Notes: generated by a model not told the origin, from the letters alone. 64,000 nt of DNA from Actinomycetota bacterium (GCA_014238065.1 JABABU010000034.1:42561-106560), one strand, 5' to 3'; shown: positions 8,924 to 18,172, counted from the first letter of the stretch. Numbers and translations are program-made.

Positions 8924-9994
8924 ATGAACGCGTCGTGTCACAGGTCCGCAACATCGCGAGCATGGCCTGAGCTCTGCAATGCTCATGGGGTGCAACAAAA
9001 TCGAGCAGCCGAACGGCTGAAAATTCTCTGGCATCAACCCGATCCGAGAACGATTCCAGAAGAGCTCCTCAGGCTGCTGTCCCCCTCGATCGACATCGAA
9101 TCAAGTGCCAAGGTCGGGAAGAACCCGGTGTACGAAGTGCTCATCGGCGTTTCGCCCCCGCTCGACTTCTTCACCGCGAGCGACGAGCTCCGGTTCTTTG
9201 TTGCCGCCCAGGCCGGCTTCACTCCGACGGCAAGAGCAGGAGTGCTGAGCAGGGCCGGAATTTCGGTTCACAACCTCCACCACAATGCCGCAGCATGCGC
9301 TGAGAGTGCCGTCGCCCTCATGTTGGCGTGCGCCAAGAATGTCGTCGTTGCCGATGCCGACCTCCGTGCGGGCCGGTGGGATACCCGATATTCACCTGAA
9401 CCGCAGCGAGTGCTTCGAGGCTCCACCGCTGTGATCGTCGGATTCGGTTCGATCGGAAGAGCTGTCGCCCCGGTATGTGATGCACTCGGGATGCACGTCA
9501 CAGGAGTCCGGCGCAGCGTCGTCGGCGACAGAGACGTCCCGCGGAAGCTTCAGGTCGTCGGCACGGAACGCCTCGACGACGTGCTTCACGGTGCTGATGT
9601 GATGATCATCACGCTCCCCTCTACGCCCGAGACCGACGGCATGATCGGCGCCGAACAGCTCGATTTGTTGGCCGAGGCCGCGATCGTCGTGAACGTCGGC
9701 AGGGCCGGCCAGGTCGACGAGCAGGCGCTGTATGAACGACTCGTGTCAGGGCGCATCGGTGGCGCAGGCCTCGACGTATGGCCGATCGAACCGACCATCG
9801 AGCAGGCGACCAGGGTGACCATGCCATCGAAGCTTCCTTTCCACGAGCTGCCGAATGTGGTCATGAGCCCACACAAGGCAGGGTGGCTGCCGCACGACGA
9901 CACGTCGAAATTCCAGGCCCTCGCCGAGATCCTCAACTGCATCGCGGCCGGGCTTGATCCGCCGAACAAAGTCAACCCCGTCATCGGCTATTAG
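8924..9994 (+). CDS. D-isomer-specific 2-hydroxyacid dehydrogenase family protein
   Basis: A NAD(P)-dependent oxidoreductase of up to 356 residues. The Rossmann motif GFGSIGRAVA is near residue 174. The C-terminal catalytic block is recognisable: NVGRAGQVDEQAL with the substrate-binding Arg, and the region ending MSPHKAGWLPHD, which holds the catalytic-type His in place of the usual SPHxAG. D-lactate, glyoxylate/hydroxypyruvate or phosphoglycerate-type acids are all possible substrates. The start is uncertain: the ATG at 8924 has no Shine-Dalgarno and its first 22 residues look non-proteinaceous; the GTG at 8990 is an alternative nearer the conserved N-terminus. Confidence 0.8.
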   Translation: MNASCHRSATSRAWPELCNAHGVQQNRAAERLKILWHQPDPRTIPEELLRLLSPSIDIESSAKVGKNPVYEVLIGVSPPLDFFTASDELRFFVAAQAGFTPTARAGVLSRAGISVHNLHHNAAACAESAVALMLACAKNVVVADADLRAGRWDTRYSPEPQRVLRGSTAVIVGFGSIGRAVAPVCDALGMHVTGVRRSVVGDRDVPRKLQVVGTERLDDVLHGADVMIITLPSTPETDGMIGAEQLDLLAEAAIVVNVGRAGQVDEQALYERLVSGRIGGAGLDVWPIEPTIEQATRVTMPSKLPFHELPNVVMSPHKAGWLPHDDTSKFQALAEILNCIAAGLDPPNKVNPVIGY

Positions 9995-10182
9995 GTGTGC
10001 TGTCCGATGTCCTGGCACTTGCTCGGAGAAGGTATACCCACTCAAGTTGAGAAGGCGGGGCAGAGGCTCCGTGGTGCCCGAACGGCTCCACGAGTGACAT
10101 CGGGCTGTGTCAATCCGACGCGAGTTACCCAGCCACTGCCAACAGAGGTATCGTCCCAAGTCATGAACAAGGGGAAGATGTC

Positions 10183-11049
10183 GTGAAATACGCAGCACCG
10201 ACCTCGGTAGAGGAAGCTCAGTCGCTCCTCGCCGGGGATGCAGACGCGAAGGTTTTCGCAGGCGCAACCGACCTCGTGCCGCAGATGCGGGCTGGTCGGC
10301 CTGAGCCGAGCATTGCCATCGACCTCAAGAAGATCGATCGCTTGATGGCTCTTGGCGACAATGGCGGCAGCTGGACCATTGGCGCCGCTACGCCTACGTC
10401 GAGCCTGACAGGCAACGGCGCCTTCAGCGGCGATCTTCCGGGACTGTCGTATGCGGCAGGGCTGATCGGCTCCGACCAGATCCAGAACCGGTCCAGCCTC
10501 GGCGGCAACTTGTGCAACGCTTCGCCTGCTGCCGACTCGGTTCCGGCGATGGTGGTGAACGACGCAAGGGCGGTGATCGCCGGTGCCGACGGTACTCGGA
10601 CCATTCCGGTCGCCGACGTGGTGACCGGACCAGGTAGTACCTGTCTTGGCGATGGTGAGTTTCTCGTCGAGATCGAGGTGGACAAGCCCACAGCGAACAC
10701 TTCCGACGCCTACCTTCGCATGATTCCGAGAACGGAAATGGACATCGCTGTCGTCGGCGCAGCGGCTCGCGTGACGCTCGACGATTCCGGCAACTGCACC
10801 GCGGCCACCATCGCTCTCGGAGCGGTTGCTCCGACCGTGGTCAGAGTCCCAGATGCAGAGACAGCTCTTGTCGGTGGCCCCATCAGTGATGAGTCGCTGG
10901 CCGCTGTTGCCGCCGCGGCGAGCGCTGCGTGCAACCCGATCGACGACAAGAGGGGCACGATCGCCTACCGCCGGCAGGTGGCAGGCGTACTTGCCAAACG
11001 TGCGGTGCTCCAAGCAGCAGAACGAGTTCAAAACGGAGGTGCAGCGTGA
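10183..11049 (+). CDS. Molybdenum hydroxylase FAD-binding subunit (CoxM/XdhB-like)
   Basis: The 288-residue FAD subunit of a three-part xanthine-dehydrogenase-family enzyme, carrying electrons from the iron-sulfur subunit. Visible features are the FAD-pyrophosphate motif AGATDLVPQMR (residues about 27-37) and the second FAD motif SSLGGNLCNASPAADSVP near residue 106-123, followed by a CO-dehydrogenase-flavoprotein C-terminal domain. The start is GTG preceded by AAGGGGAAG. It overlaps the iron-sulfur subunit gene by 4 nt (GTGA). About 188 bp of apparently non-coding DNA separates it from the dehydrogenase upstream. Confidence 0.92.
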   Translation: MKYAAPTSVEEAQSLLAGDADAKVFAGATDLVPQMRAGRPEPSIAIDLKKIDRLMALGDNGGSWTIGAATPTSSLTGNGAFSGDLPGLSYAAGLIGSDQIQNRSSLGGNLCNASPAADSVPAMVVNDARAVIAGADGTRTIPVADVVTGPGSTCLGDGEFLVEIEVDKPTANTSDAYLRMIPRTEMDIAVVGAAARVTLDDSGNCTAATIALGAVAPTVVRVPDAETALVGGPISDESLAAVAAAASAACNPIDDKRGTIAYRRQVAGVLAKRAVLQAAERVQNGGAA

Positions 11050-11525
11050 GCCGCACACATGTGATTTGCAACATCAACGGTGACGACGTCGAGTTCCTCT
11101 GTGACGATGGCGAGTCACTGCTCGACGCTCTCCGCGACGACGTCGGCCTCATGGGCGTGAAGGAAGGCTGCGGCACGGGCGACTGTGGTGCGTGCTCGGT
11201 GCTCATGGACGGCAAACTCAACTGCTCGTGCCTCATCTTGGCTCCCGAGGCCAACGGCACCGATCTGCTCACCGTCGAAGGCATGGCTGACGGAGATCAT
11301 CTTCATCCTTTGCAGCAGTGCTTTCTCGAAGGCGCGGCCCTTCAGTGCGGCATCTGCACCCCTGGGTTCCTCATCGCAGCCAAGGCGCTGCTCGACCAGA
11401 ACCCAGAACCGACAGAAACCGAGGTGCGTTACGCCCTCGCAGGCAACCTGTGCCGCTGCACCGGTTACGACAAGATCGTCCGTTCGGTCCTCGAGGCCGC
11501 TGTTCAGATCAGGGAGACGGTATGA
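11046..11525 (+). CDS. Molybdenum hydroxylase [2Fe-2S] subunit (CoxS/XdhC-like)
   Basis: A 159-residue electron-transfer subunit with two [2Fe-2S] clusters. The N-terminal plant-ferredoxin-type cluster is bound by Cys residues in EGCGTGDCGACS plus a later Cys in NCSC. The C-terminal helical cluster uses CGICTPG and NLCRCTGY. All eight cluster cysteines are present. The start GTG overlaps the stop of the FAD subunit (GTGA), and the gene ends overlapping the large-subunit start (ATGA), so the three subunits are probably made in fixed ratio. Confidence 0.94.
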   Translation: MSRTHVICNINGDDVEFLCDDGESLLDALRDDVGLMGVKEGCGTGDCGACSVLMDGKLNCSCLILAPEANGTDLLTVEGMADGDHLHPLQQCFLEGAALQCGICTPGFLIAAKALLDQNPEPTETEVRYALAGNLCRCTGYDKIVRSVLEAAVQIRETV

Positions 11526-13762
11526 CCGCCACCGAAGAACGTCCGGATTACAAGTACGTCGGTACCCGTCCGATTCGTCATGACGGGCTCGACAAGGTCA
11601 TCGGCAAGGCTCGCTACGCAGCCGACCTGGTGCTCCCGGGAATGCTGCACGGACACATTCTTCGTTCACCGCACGCTCACGCCAAGATCGTGTCAATCGA
11701 CACGTCGGCCGCAGAGGCGATGCCAGGCGTGAAGTCCGTCGTCACTGGCGCCGACTTTCCCGACCTCGGCGCAGCACCGAACGGGGATCTGGCCAAGAAC
11801 GTCATCGCCCGCGACAAGGTCCTCTACGAGGGTCATGCCGTTGCCGCTGTTGCGGCCGGAACTCGTCGCGAGGCAATGGATGCTGCCAACGCGATCGTCG
11901 TCAACTACGAGGTCCTCGGTCATTCGCTCACCATCGACCAGACCATGTCACCCGACGCAGAGATCCTCCACGACGGCCTCATCACCAGAGGCATCGAGCC
12001 GGCACCGACCGAGGCGTCGAACATCGTGGCGCGCACGTGCTTCGAACGTGGCGACATCGATCAGGCCTTTGCCGAGTCCGACGTCATCGTCGAACGCGAG
12101 TTCAGCACCACACCGATTCACCAGGGATACATCGAGCCACATGCCTGTGTTGCTGACACCGGCCAGGATGGCAAGACCGTCGTCTGGTGCTCGTCTCAAG
12201 GCCACTTCAGGGTGCGGTCCGCAACAGCTGACGTCCTCGGCTGGGACACGTCACGCGTGAAGGTGATCCCTGCCGAGATCGGCGGCGGCTTCGGCGGAAA
12301 GACCACCATCTACCTCGAACCGCTCGCGGTCGAGATGTCGGCTCGATCGGGCCGGCCGGTGAAGATCGTGATGACACGCGACGAGGTGTTCAGAGCCACC
12401 GGTCCCACGCCTGGCAGCAAGCTCAAGTTGAAGGTCGGCGCCAAGAACGACGGCACCATCACCGGCGTCAAGGCGTGGATGGCCTACGAGAATGGAGCGT
12501 TTCCCGGAAACGCAGCGATGCTCGGCTGCATGACGGTCGTATCGCCGTACACGATGGAGCACATGTACCTCGAAGGCTTCGATGTCGTGCTCAACAAGCC
12601 GGTGAACGCGGCGTACAGGGCACCTTCGGCTCCGATGGCGGCATTTGCGATGGACACGCTTCTCGACGAGGTCGCCGAGAACATCGGTATGGACCCGATC
12701 GAAATACGGCTCCACAACTGTCCCAGCGAAGGCGACCCGGCTCCATACGGACCGAAGTGGCCGACCATCGGACTGAAGGAGTGCCTCGAGGCGATCCGCG
12801 ACAGCGACCACTACAAGTCACCCGTGCCAGAGAACGCAGGCCGCGGTATCGCCAGCGGATTTTGGTTCAACATCGGCGAGGCATCGAGTGCCACCGTCAA
12901 TCTGAACGAGAACGGCACAGCCACCGTCGTCACCGGCAGCCCCGACATCGGCGGCAGCCGAGCCTCGATGGCGCTGATGGCAGCCGAGGAACTGGGGCTC
13001 GATGTGTACTCGATCACGCCAGTGGTCGGCGACACCGAGGTCGTTGGCTTCACCGATGTCACCGAAGGCAGCCGAGCGACATTTGCAACAGGTATGGCCG
13101 TCGTTGAAGCGTGTCGCGACCTCAAGATGCAGCTCCGTCAGCGGGCATCAACCGCATGGGATTGCGATGTCGAAGAGGTCGAGTGGGTTGACGGACACGC
13201 CGTCCACAGCCCCGGCGACCACGAAGCCCTGTCGCTTGCGGCCATCACGGCAGCAGCGAAGCGCACTGGCGGCCCACTCGGTGCGACGGCATCGCTCAAC
13301 GCACGAGGGGCAGGACCTGCGTTTTCCACCCACGTCGTTGACATCGCCGTCGACAAGGAGACCGGCCAGACGCAGGTGCTTCGCTACACCACAGCGCAGG
13401 ACGCGGGGACAGCCATCCACCCGAGCTATGTCGAGGGTCAAATGCAGGGCGGCGTCGTCCAGGGCATCGGCTGGGCGCTCAACGAGGAGTACATCCACGA
13501 TGCAGACGGCCGAATGGAGAACTCGAGCTTTCTCGACTACAGGATTCCGGTTGCTTCCGACTTGCCGATGATCGAAACGATCATCGTCGAGGTTCCCAAC
13601 CCATCGCATCCATACGGTGTCCGCGGGGTCGGCGAAGTCGGCATCGTGCCGCCGCTCGCCGCCATCGCCAACGCTGTTCACGATGCAACGGGGCTCAGGA
13701 TGAGCGACCTTCCCATGTCGCCTCCTCGCATCCTGGCTGCTCTTGGAGAAGCCGTCGAATAG
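11522..13762 (+). CDS. Molybdenum hydroxylase large (MoCo-binding) subunit, operon copy
   Basis: The 746-residue catalytic subunit of the xanthine dehydrogenase/aldehyde oxidase superfamily. The a/b hammerhead domain opens the protein, followed by the cofactor motif EIGGGFGGKT (about residue 254). The active-site loop at residues 364-371 reads AYRAPSAP, and the conserved base-catalyst Glu is E705 in GVGEVG. The loop is not the form I CO-dehydrogenase AYxCSFR nor the form II AYRGAGR, so a CO oxidase is unlikely; a heterocycle, aldehyde or acyl-CoA hydroxylase is more plausible. It is translationally coupled to the iron-sulfur subunit. A close paralog lies at 20125-22389. Confidence 0.92.
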   Translation: MTATEERPDYKYVGTRPIRHDGLDKVIGKARYAADLVLPGMLHGHILRSPHAHAKIVSIDTSAAEAMPGVKSVVTGADFPDLGAAPNGDLAKNVIARDKVLYEGHAVAAVAAGTRREAMDAANAIVVNYEVLGHSLTIDQTMSPDAEILHDGLITRGIEPAPTEASNIVARTCFERGDIDQAFAESDVIVEREFSTTPIHQGYIEPHACVADTGQDGKTVVWCSSQGHFRVRSATADVLGWDTSRVKVIPAEIGGGFGGKTTIYLEPLAVEMSARSGRPVKIVMTRDEVFRATGPTPGSKLKLKVGAKNDGTITGVKAWMAYENGAFPGNAAMLGCMTVVSPYTMEHMYLEGFDVVLNKPVNAAYRAPSAPMAAFAMDTLLDEVAENIGMDPIEIRLHNCPSEGDPAPYGPKWPTIGLKECLEAIRDSDHYKSPVPENAGRGIASGFWFNIGEASSATVNLNENGTATVVTGSPDIGGSRASMALMAAEELGLDVYSITPVVGDTEVVGFTDVTEGSRATFATGMAVVEACRDLKMQLRQRASTAWDCDVEEVEWVDGHAVHSPGDHEALSLAAITAAAKRTGGPLGATASLNARGAGPAFSTHVVDIAVDKETGQTQVLRYTTAQDAGTAIHPSYVEGQMQGGVVQGIGWALNEEYIHDADGRMENSSFLDYRIPVASDLPMIETIIVEVPNPSHPYGVRGVGEVGIVPPLAAIANAVHDATGLRMSDLPMSPPRILAALGEAVE

Positions 13763-14014
13763 ATGGCACACGTGCACTTCGCCTCCGGGCAACGCCGCCT
13801 CACGGGCGGCGTTGCCGAGGTCCAAGTCGAAGCCGGAACCGTCAGGGAACTCGTGCGGAAACTCGAGGAGATGTTCCCCGGCCTCGGCGCGCATCTCGAC
13901 GAGACGTCGGCGACCGCTGTCGCCATCGACGGCTACATCATTCCGGACGCGATGTACGAGCCTGTACCTGAGAACGCAGAAGTGCATTTCGTCGCGCCAT
14001 TGGGTGGCGGCTGA
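13763..14014 (+). CDS. MoaD/ThiS-like ubiquitin-fold sulfur carrier
   Basis: An 83-residue beta-grasp protein that ends in Gly-Gly-Gly (APLGGG), the C-terminus that is adenylated and thiocarboxylated in MoaD and ThiS. The pattern of a strand, a helix (VRELVRKLEEMFPG), and V-A-I-D-G-Y with a P-E-N-A-E-V-x-F turn fits the family. The ATG follows the large-subunit stop directly (TAGATG). Its place as the last gene of the molybdenum-hydroxylase operon suggests sulfur delivery for molybdopterin, or for cyanolysable-sulfur maturation of this enzyme. No MoaE homolog is nearby, so its partner is unknown. Confidence 0.85.
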   Translation: MAHVHFASGQRRLTGGVAEVQVEAGTVRELVRKLEEMFPGLGAHLDETSATAVAIDGYIIPDAMYEPVPENAEVHFVAPLGGG

Positions 14015-14017
14015 GAC

Positions 14018-14989
14018 TCAGTCGATCAGGTCGTCTGGGGCCGGAGCCGACGTTTCGTTCAGTATTTCCGCGATGATCTCGGCGGCTTTCACGCCTTGGA
14101 CCCACAGCTCGGGGCTCAGGACGAGCCGGTGCGACAACGTCGCCATCGCCACCCGCTTCACGTCATCGGGCAACACAGCGGCTCGGCCTTCGCGCATTGC
14201 CCCAGCCCGGGCCATGGCCACCGTGGCAAGACTGCCTCGCGGGCTCGCACCGAGCTCGACCCCTGGGAACTCGCGGGTGGCGCTGACCAGCCTGACCACG
14301 TAATCGACAACCGCCGGATGAACCCGAATCCCGTTGATACTGTCGGAAAGCGCCCCGATCTGTGTCGGGTTCGATATCGCAGCGAGCTCCGGTTGGACGC
14401 TCGCCCTCGCGATCCGTCGATTGACGAGTTCAGCCTCGTCCGACGCCGAGGGATAGCCGATCGACAGTCTGATCATGAACCTGTCGAGCTGCGCCTCCGG
14501 CAACTCGTAGGTGCCCTCGTACTCCACAGGATTCTGGGTGGCGATGACCACGAATGGCGTCGGCAGCAATCGAGTGACACCGTCGACGGTCACCTGGCCT
14601 TCGGCCATGGCTTCCAGCAACGCAGCCTGCGTTTTCGCAGGCGCCCTGTTGATCTCGTCGGCCAGAACCACGTTTGCGTTGATCGGGCCTGGCTGAAAGA
14701 TCATTTCATTCGTCGATCGATCCCAGAGCGACGAACCCATGATGTCGCCTGGCATGAGATCGGGCGTGAACTGAATCCTCGAGAAACTCAGGCCGGACAC
14801 CGCCGCGAACGATCGCGCCAGCAGGGTTTTGGCAACGCCAGGAACATCGTCGAGCAGCACGTGGCCGCCAGTGAGGGCTGCGTCGAGCACCAAGTTGGTC
14901 ACATCGCGTTTGCCGACCACCGCCCGCTCGATCTCGGTGACCAGTGCATCGATGGCAGCTGGTGCGTCGATCACTTGCAATTCGTTCAT
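14018..14989 (-). CDS. MoxR-family AAA+ ATPase
   Basis: A 323-residue chaperone-like ATPase. Walker A is the MoxR variant DDVPGVAKT (about residues 47-55), Walker B is VLADEINRAP, and the sensor-1 region is VIATQNPVEYEGTYELPEAQ with the downstream Arg in LDRFM. MoxR proteins remodel or mature metalloenzymes with VWA-domain partners; CoxD, which matures the CO-dehydrogenase active site, is a relative. It converges with the molybdenum-hydroxylase operon with only 3 bp between stops. No DUF58 or VWA partner gene is adjacent, so the client is open. Confidence 0.88.
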   Translation of the reverse strand: MNELQVIDAPAAIDALVTEIERAVVGKRDVTNLVLDAALTGGHVLLDDVPGVAKTLLARSFAAVSGLSFSRIQFTPDLMPGDIMGSSLWDRSTNEMIFQPGPINANVVLADEINRAPAKTQAALLEAMAEGQVTVDGVTRLLPTPFVVIATQNPVEYEGTYELPEAQLDRFMIRLSIGYPSASDEAELVNRRIARASVQPELAAISNPTQIGALSDSINGIRVHPAVVDYVVRLVSATREFPGVELGASPRGSLATVAMARAGAMREGRAAVLPDDVKRVAMATLSHRLVLSPELWVQGVKAAEIIAEILNETSAPAPDDLID

Positions 14990-15050
14990 GCGCCAGATCC
15001 TCGCGCATGCAACACCGATATCCGCGACTGACGTGTGTCGCAGGACGTGG

Positions 15051-16187
15051 TCACCATCCCGAGGACCGATCCCAGACCTCGACGATGTCGACTCCGCCGC
15101 GTTCCACGACGTGGAACTGCTGGTGTGCGGCCGCGGTCATGCAGACGTGGTTCGGCAGCACACGCCACTTCGAGCCGATCGGCATGGCATCCAGAACCGG
15201 TGAACCATTCGCATCGGCAACGATGCCGTGTTCTTGGTGAACGTCGGTGACGAACAAGCCATCGATCGGCGGCCCGCCCCCGATCTCCGACACCAGCCCG
15301 TATCCAGCGTTCGCCATGAACTCGGCCGCGCTGACGTCTTTCGAGAGGGCCAGACCACCTGCATCGACAATCGCCGTTCCCTCTGATGGATTGTGACCGA
15401 TGACGGTACAGAGCACAGTCGCAGCAACATCGGCAAGCACACAGGAGCCAATACCAACCTGATCGAGGTCGAACAGCGTGTACACGCCTGGTCGGATCTC
15501 GGTCAGGCCCTCGAAGCTTGCTGCGTGGACGGCCGTCGGTGTCGATCCCGCGCTGACGGTTTCGCAAGGGAACGACTCGTGGCGGAGACGCTCCGAAGCA
15601 AGCACGACGCCAGCGCGCTCCTCCTCCGCGACGGCGACGATCGCTGCGATGTCAGTGCAGTGATACGAGTGGCCGGCGTGCGTGAGCACGCCGCAGAGCT
15701 CGAGTACCGCCGATTGGTCGATCGCCCTCGCTATGGCGAGAAGCAGGGGCGACTCGGGGTCGACACCGCTGCGCTTGCCGCCGGTGTCGATCTCGATCAA
15801 CACCCGATGTGAGCTGCTGAGGCGGACGGCCTCGGCCTCGACTGCCTCGACTGCCTCGAGCGAGTCGGTGATCAGCGTGACCGTGGCTCCCCCTCGCTGC
15901 AACTCAGCGAGCCGGCAGAGCTTCTGCGCTGACATCGAAACTGCGTAGGTGATGTCGGCGAAGCCTCGCTGGGCGAAGAACTCAGCCTCGGCCGCTGTCG
16001 AAACGGTGATCGCGCCGGAGTGCCCTTCGGTGGCGAGCTCAGCGATCTCCTTGGCCTTTCCTGTCTTCATGTGAGGGCGAAGCGAAACGCCCGCTCGTGT
16101 GGCGCGACGTGCCATGGCTTCGCAGTTCGCGGCGACGATCGTGCGGTCGACGACCAATGAAGGGGTTTGGATCGAGTGGAGGTCCAT
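15051..16187 (-). CDS. D-serine dehydratase/D-threonine aldolase-like PLP enzyme
   Basis: A 378-residue fold-type III PLP enzyme. The alanine-racemase-like barrel comes first, with the PLP Lys K41 in RPHMKTGK. The C-terminal domain has H347 and C349 in PNHVCM, which match the Zn2+ ligands of eukaryotic-type D-serine dehydratase (DSD1) and the metal site of D-threonine aldolase. Motifs IDTGGKRSGV and AGSTPT fit phosphate and cofactor contacts. It probably cleaves or dehydrates a D-3-hydroxy amino acid. It lies 13 bp downstream of the ThDP enzyme on the same strand, suggesting one transcript. Confidence 0.86.
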   Translation of the reverse strand: MDLHSIQTPSLVVDRTIVAANCEAMARRATRAGVSLRPHMKTGKAKEIAELATEGHSGAITVSTAAEAEFFAQRGFADITYAVSMSAQKLCRLAELQRGGATVTLITDSLEAVEAVEAEAVRLSSSHRVLIEIDTGGKRSGVDPESPLLLAIARAIDQSAVLELCGVLTHAGHSYHCTDIAAIVAVAEEERAGVVLASERLRHESFPCETVSAGSTPTAVHAASFEGLTEIRPGVYTLFDLDQVGIGSCVLADVAATVLCTVIGHNPSEGTAIVDAGGLALSKDVSAAEFMANAGYGLVSEIGGGPPIDGLFVTDVHQEHGIVADANGSPVLDAMPIGSKWRVLPNHVCMTAAAHQQFHVVERGGVDIVEVWDRSSGW

Positions 16188-16200
16188 GCGAAGAACACCG

Positions 16201-17841
16201 CTAGAAGCGGGAACGTTTGCCCTCCATGTCGCTGTGAGCGTCGATCAGGACCGTCTTGCCTTCCGAGTTGAGCTGCTGGGCTGACACCAAAGCATCGGCC
16301 AACTCGGCGGGCGTCGTCACCGTGATACCGGTGGCTCCCATGCCCTCGGCGATCTTGGCGTAGTCACCGAGCATGTGCGACACGCCATATTGCTCACGTG
16401 CCGTGGGAAAGCCACCCGGTGGATATGTGGCCATTCCGCCGTTGTTCAACAGCACCGTCGTGATCGCAGCACCTGATCTCGCAGACGTCTCGACGTCGGT
16501 TCCCGACATGCCGAACGCACCGTCACCCATCAGGTTGAGGCAGAAGCGATCGGGGTAGGCCATTTTGGCCCCGATCATCAGTGGGATACCGGCACCGAGA
16601 TGCGTTGTCTTACCCCACCCGAGGTAGCTGTGTGGCGTCGTCGCCGTGTAGAAGGGAACAATGGAGTCGCGAGGTGCCCCGGCATCGTGCGTGACGATGC
16701 TGTTGTCGTTGTCGAGGTTCTCGTCGATCTCCCTGATGACGCGATACGTGTTCAGCGGCTGGGCATCGGAACTCAGCAGTGGCTCCCACTCGGTCATCCA
16801 CGACGCCCTGGCGTCTGCGATCTCGGCCTCGGCCGGCCCAGAGTCCCTGACGTCACCATCGAGTTGACGGGTGACCTCCTCGACCAATGCCGCGAGCGTC
16901 AGCTTCGTGTCGCCAAGAAGAGCGACATCGATATCTTCCTCCTTGTTCAGTGCTGTCGGATCTTCGGTGTTCTGGATCAACGTTGCGTGCCGGGGCACTC
17001 GCTGGCCATACGGGGTACGTGTGAGCGACGAGCCGACGGCCAACAACGCGTCGCACGATGTCAGGAATTGGTGAGCTTGCCCAGTGGTGGTCATGCCACC
17101 TGCCCCCAATGACATCGGGTGCCGTTCGTTGAAAGCGGACTTACCCTGCATCGTGGTAAAAACCGGCGCAGCGGCAAGCCGGGACAGTTCGGCCAACTCG
17201 GCTGTTGCTCCGGAGAACAGCACGCCCCCACCGGCCCAGAGCACGGGTCGCGATGCCGCGAGAAAGCGGCGCGCCGCTGCCGCGATCGAAGCAGCTTCGG
17301 GCTGCGAGCGGGCAGCGGGCGGCGAGTGATACCGATCTGGCGCTTCGTCGGGTACTTCGGCACCACAAACATCTGCGGTGAGTTCCACCACGACAGGGCC
17401 ACCCGAACCATTTCGCAGCCCCGAGAACGCCCGGCGCATCACGGCGTTGATGTCGGCGGGGCGATATATCGCCTCGAGTGATTTAGTGACACCGCCATAG
17501 TTCTTCACTGCCGAATAGTTCGGACTGACAGCAATCTGGTTCAGCAGCACCCCACCAGGGAGAACCAGGATCGGCGTGTTGTCGCCGAAGGCCTGCGCAA
17601 CACCACCGAGCGCGTTCTCCGCACCAGCCTGCGACTGGACCGCAACCACGCCGAACGCGCCGCGATCGTTGACTCGGCTGAACCCGTCCGCGGCCATCAC
17701 TGCGCCTCGTTCGTGTCGGAAGGCTATTGGCCGAATGCCGACCTTGGCGCACGACTCGATCAACGGATTCGACGGGAAACAGGCCAGCCACTCGACTCCC
17801 TCTGACTTCAGGATTCTTGCGATCTGATCATTGCCATCCAT
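16201..17841 (-). CDS. Thiamine-diphosphate-dependent enzyme, acetolactate-synthase/decarboxylase family
   Basis: A 546-residue three-domain ThDP enzyme. The catalytic Glu is E44 in FRHERGAVMAADG, a central domain with VLWAGGGVLFSGA follows, and the ThDP/Mg motif spans 439-467 (GDGAFGMSGTD at its start, LLNN at its end). Family members include acetolactate synthase, oxalyl-CoA decarboxylase, benzoylformate decarboxylase and glyoxylate carboligase. No acetolactate-synthase regulatory subunit is adjacent, so a catabolic 2-keto-acid decarboxylase or ligase role is likelier than branched-chain synthesis. It is upstream of the PLP enzyme, which could supply a keto acid. Confidence 0.85.
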   Translation of the reverse strand: MDGNDQIARILKSEGVEWLACFPSNPLIESCAKVGIRPIAFRHERGAVMAADGFSRVNDRGAFGVVAVQSQAGAENALGGVAQAFGDNTPILVLPGGVLLNQIAVSPNYSAVKNYGGVTKSLEAIYRPADINAVMRRAFSGLRNGSGGPVVVELTADVCGAEVPDEAPDRYHSPPAARSQPEAASIAAAARRFLAASRPVLWAGGGVLFSGATAELAELSRLAAAPVFTTMQGKSAFNERHPMSLGAGGMTTTGQAHQFLTSCDALLAVGSSLTRTPYGQRVPRHATLIQNTEDPTALNKEEDIDVALLGDTKLTLAALVEEVTRQLDGDVRDSGPAEAEIADARASWMTEWEPLLSSDAQPLNTYRVIREIDENLDNDNSIVTHDAGAPRDSIVPFYTATTPHSYLGWGKTTHLGAGIPLMIGAKMAYPDRFCLNLMGDGAFGMSGTDVETSARSGAAITTVLLNNGGMATYPPGGFPTAREQYGVSHMLGDYAKIAEGMGATGITVTTPAELADALVSAQQLNSEGKTVLIDAHSDMEGKRSRF

Positions 17842-18172
17842 CTACTTCTGGTCCTCTCTCGCTCGTTGAAACGCTTCGGGATTGCCCGGAGCGCGTGGCG
17901 ACTGGCCACGAAGTACTCACAGCAGGTTCTCGACTACAAACTCTCGCATGGTTCGATGGTTCCGCTCGCGATGTTCGGGAGACACTCGACATCGCCGGGT
18001 GATAAAGGCAGCGGTTCATCCTCAGGGGCTCGAACATCGATCAGATCATCTCCGAGTCGTGGCCGAGAGACGACCGAGATCTCCGGTCGAGACATGCGTC
18101 GACGCTCCTTCGTTTCCGGGACGAAGCCGACCGTAGCCGCGCAAGCCGACGGCGGAGAACTACGGTCCTGAG
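17842..18172. other. 331-bp divergent intergenic region
   Basis: This gap separates the minus-strand ThDP enzyme from the plus-strand CocE-like gene, and so must hold promoters in both directions. No confident -10/-35 box was seen. The only candidate gene is the short minus-strand frame at 17934-18095. A tiny frame starting inside its last codons could also act as a leader before the ThDP gene, but nothing supports that beyond position. Confidence 0.4.
17934..18095 (-). CDS. Possible small protein, 53 residues, unknown
   Basis: A 54-codon frame with an ATG preceded by GAAGGAG about 9-10 nt upstream. The product is acidic with a protein-like composition (for example SVVSRPRLGDDLIDVRAP), with no hydrophobic segment and no recognised domain. 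It lies on the same strand as, and about 92 bp upstream of, the ThDP enzyme gene. It could be a real small gene, the end of a decayed larger gene, or chance. Confidence 0.3.
   Translation of the reverse strand: MSRPEISVVSRPRLGDDLIDVRAPEDEPLPLSPGDVECLPNIASGTIEPCESL

Noticed and set aside
10183..13762. Form I CO dehydrogenase
   Set aside because: The active-site loop is AYRAPSAP, not AYxCSFR, and the paralog has AYRAPGAP; only the subunit plan matches CO dehydrogenase.
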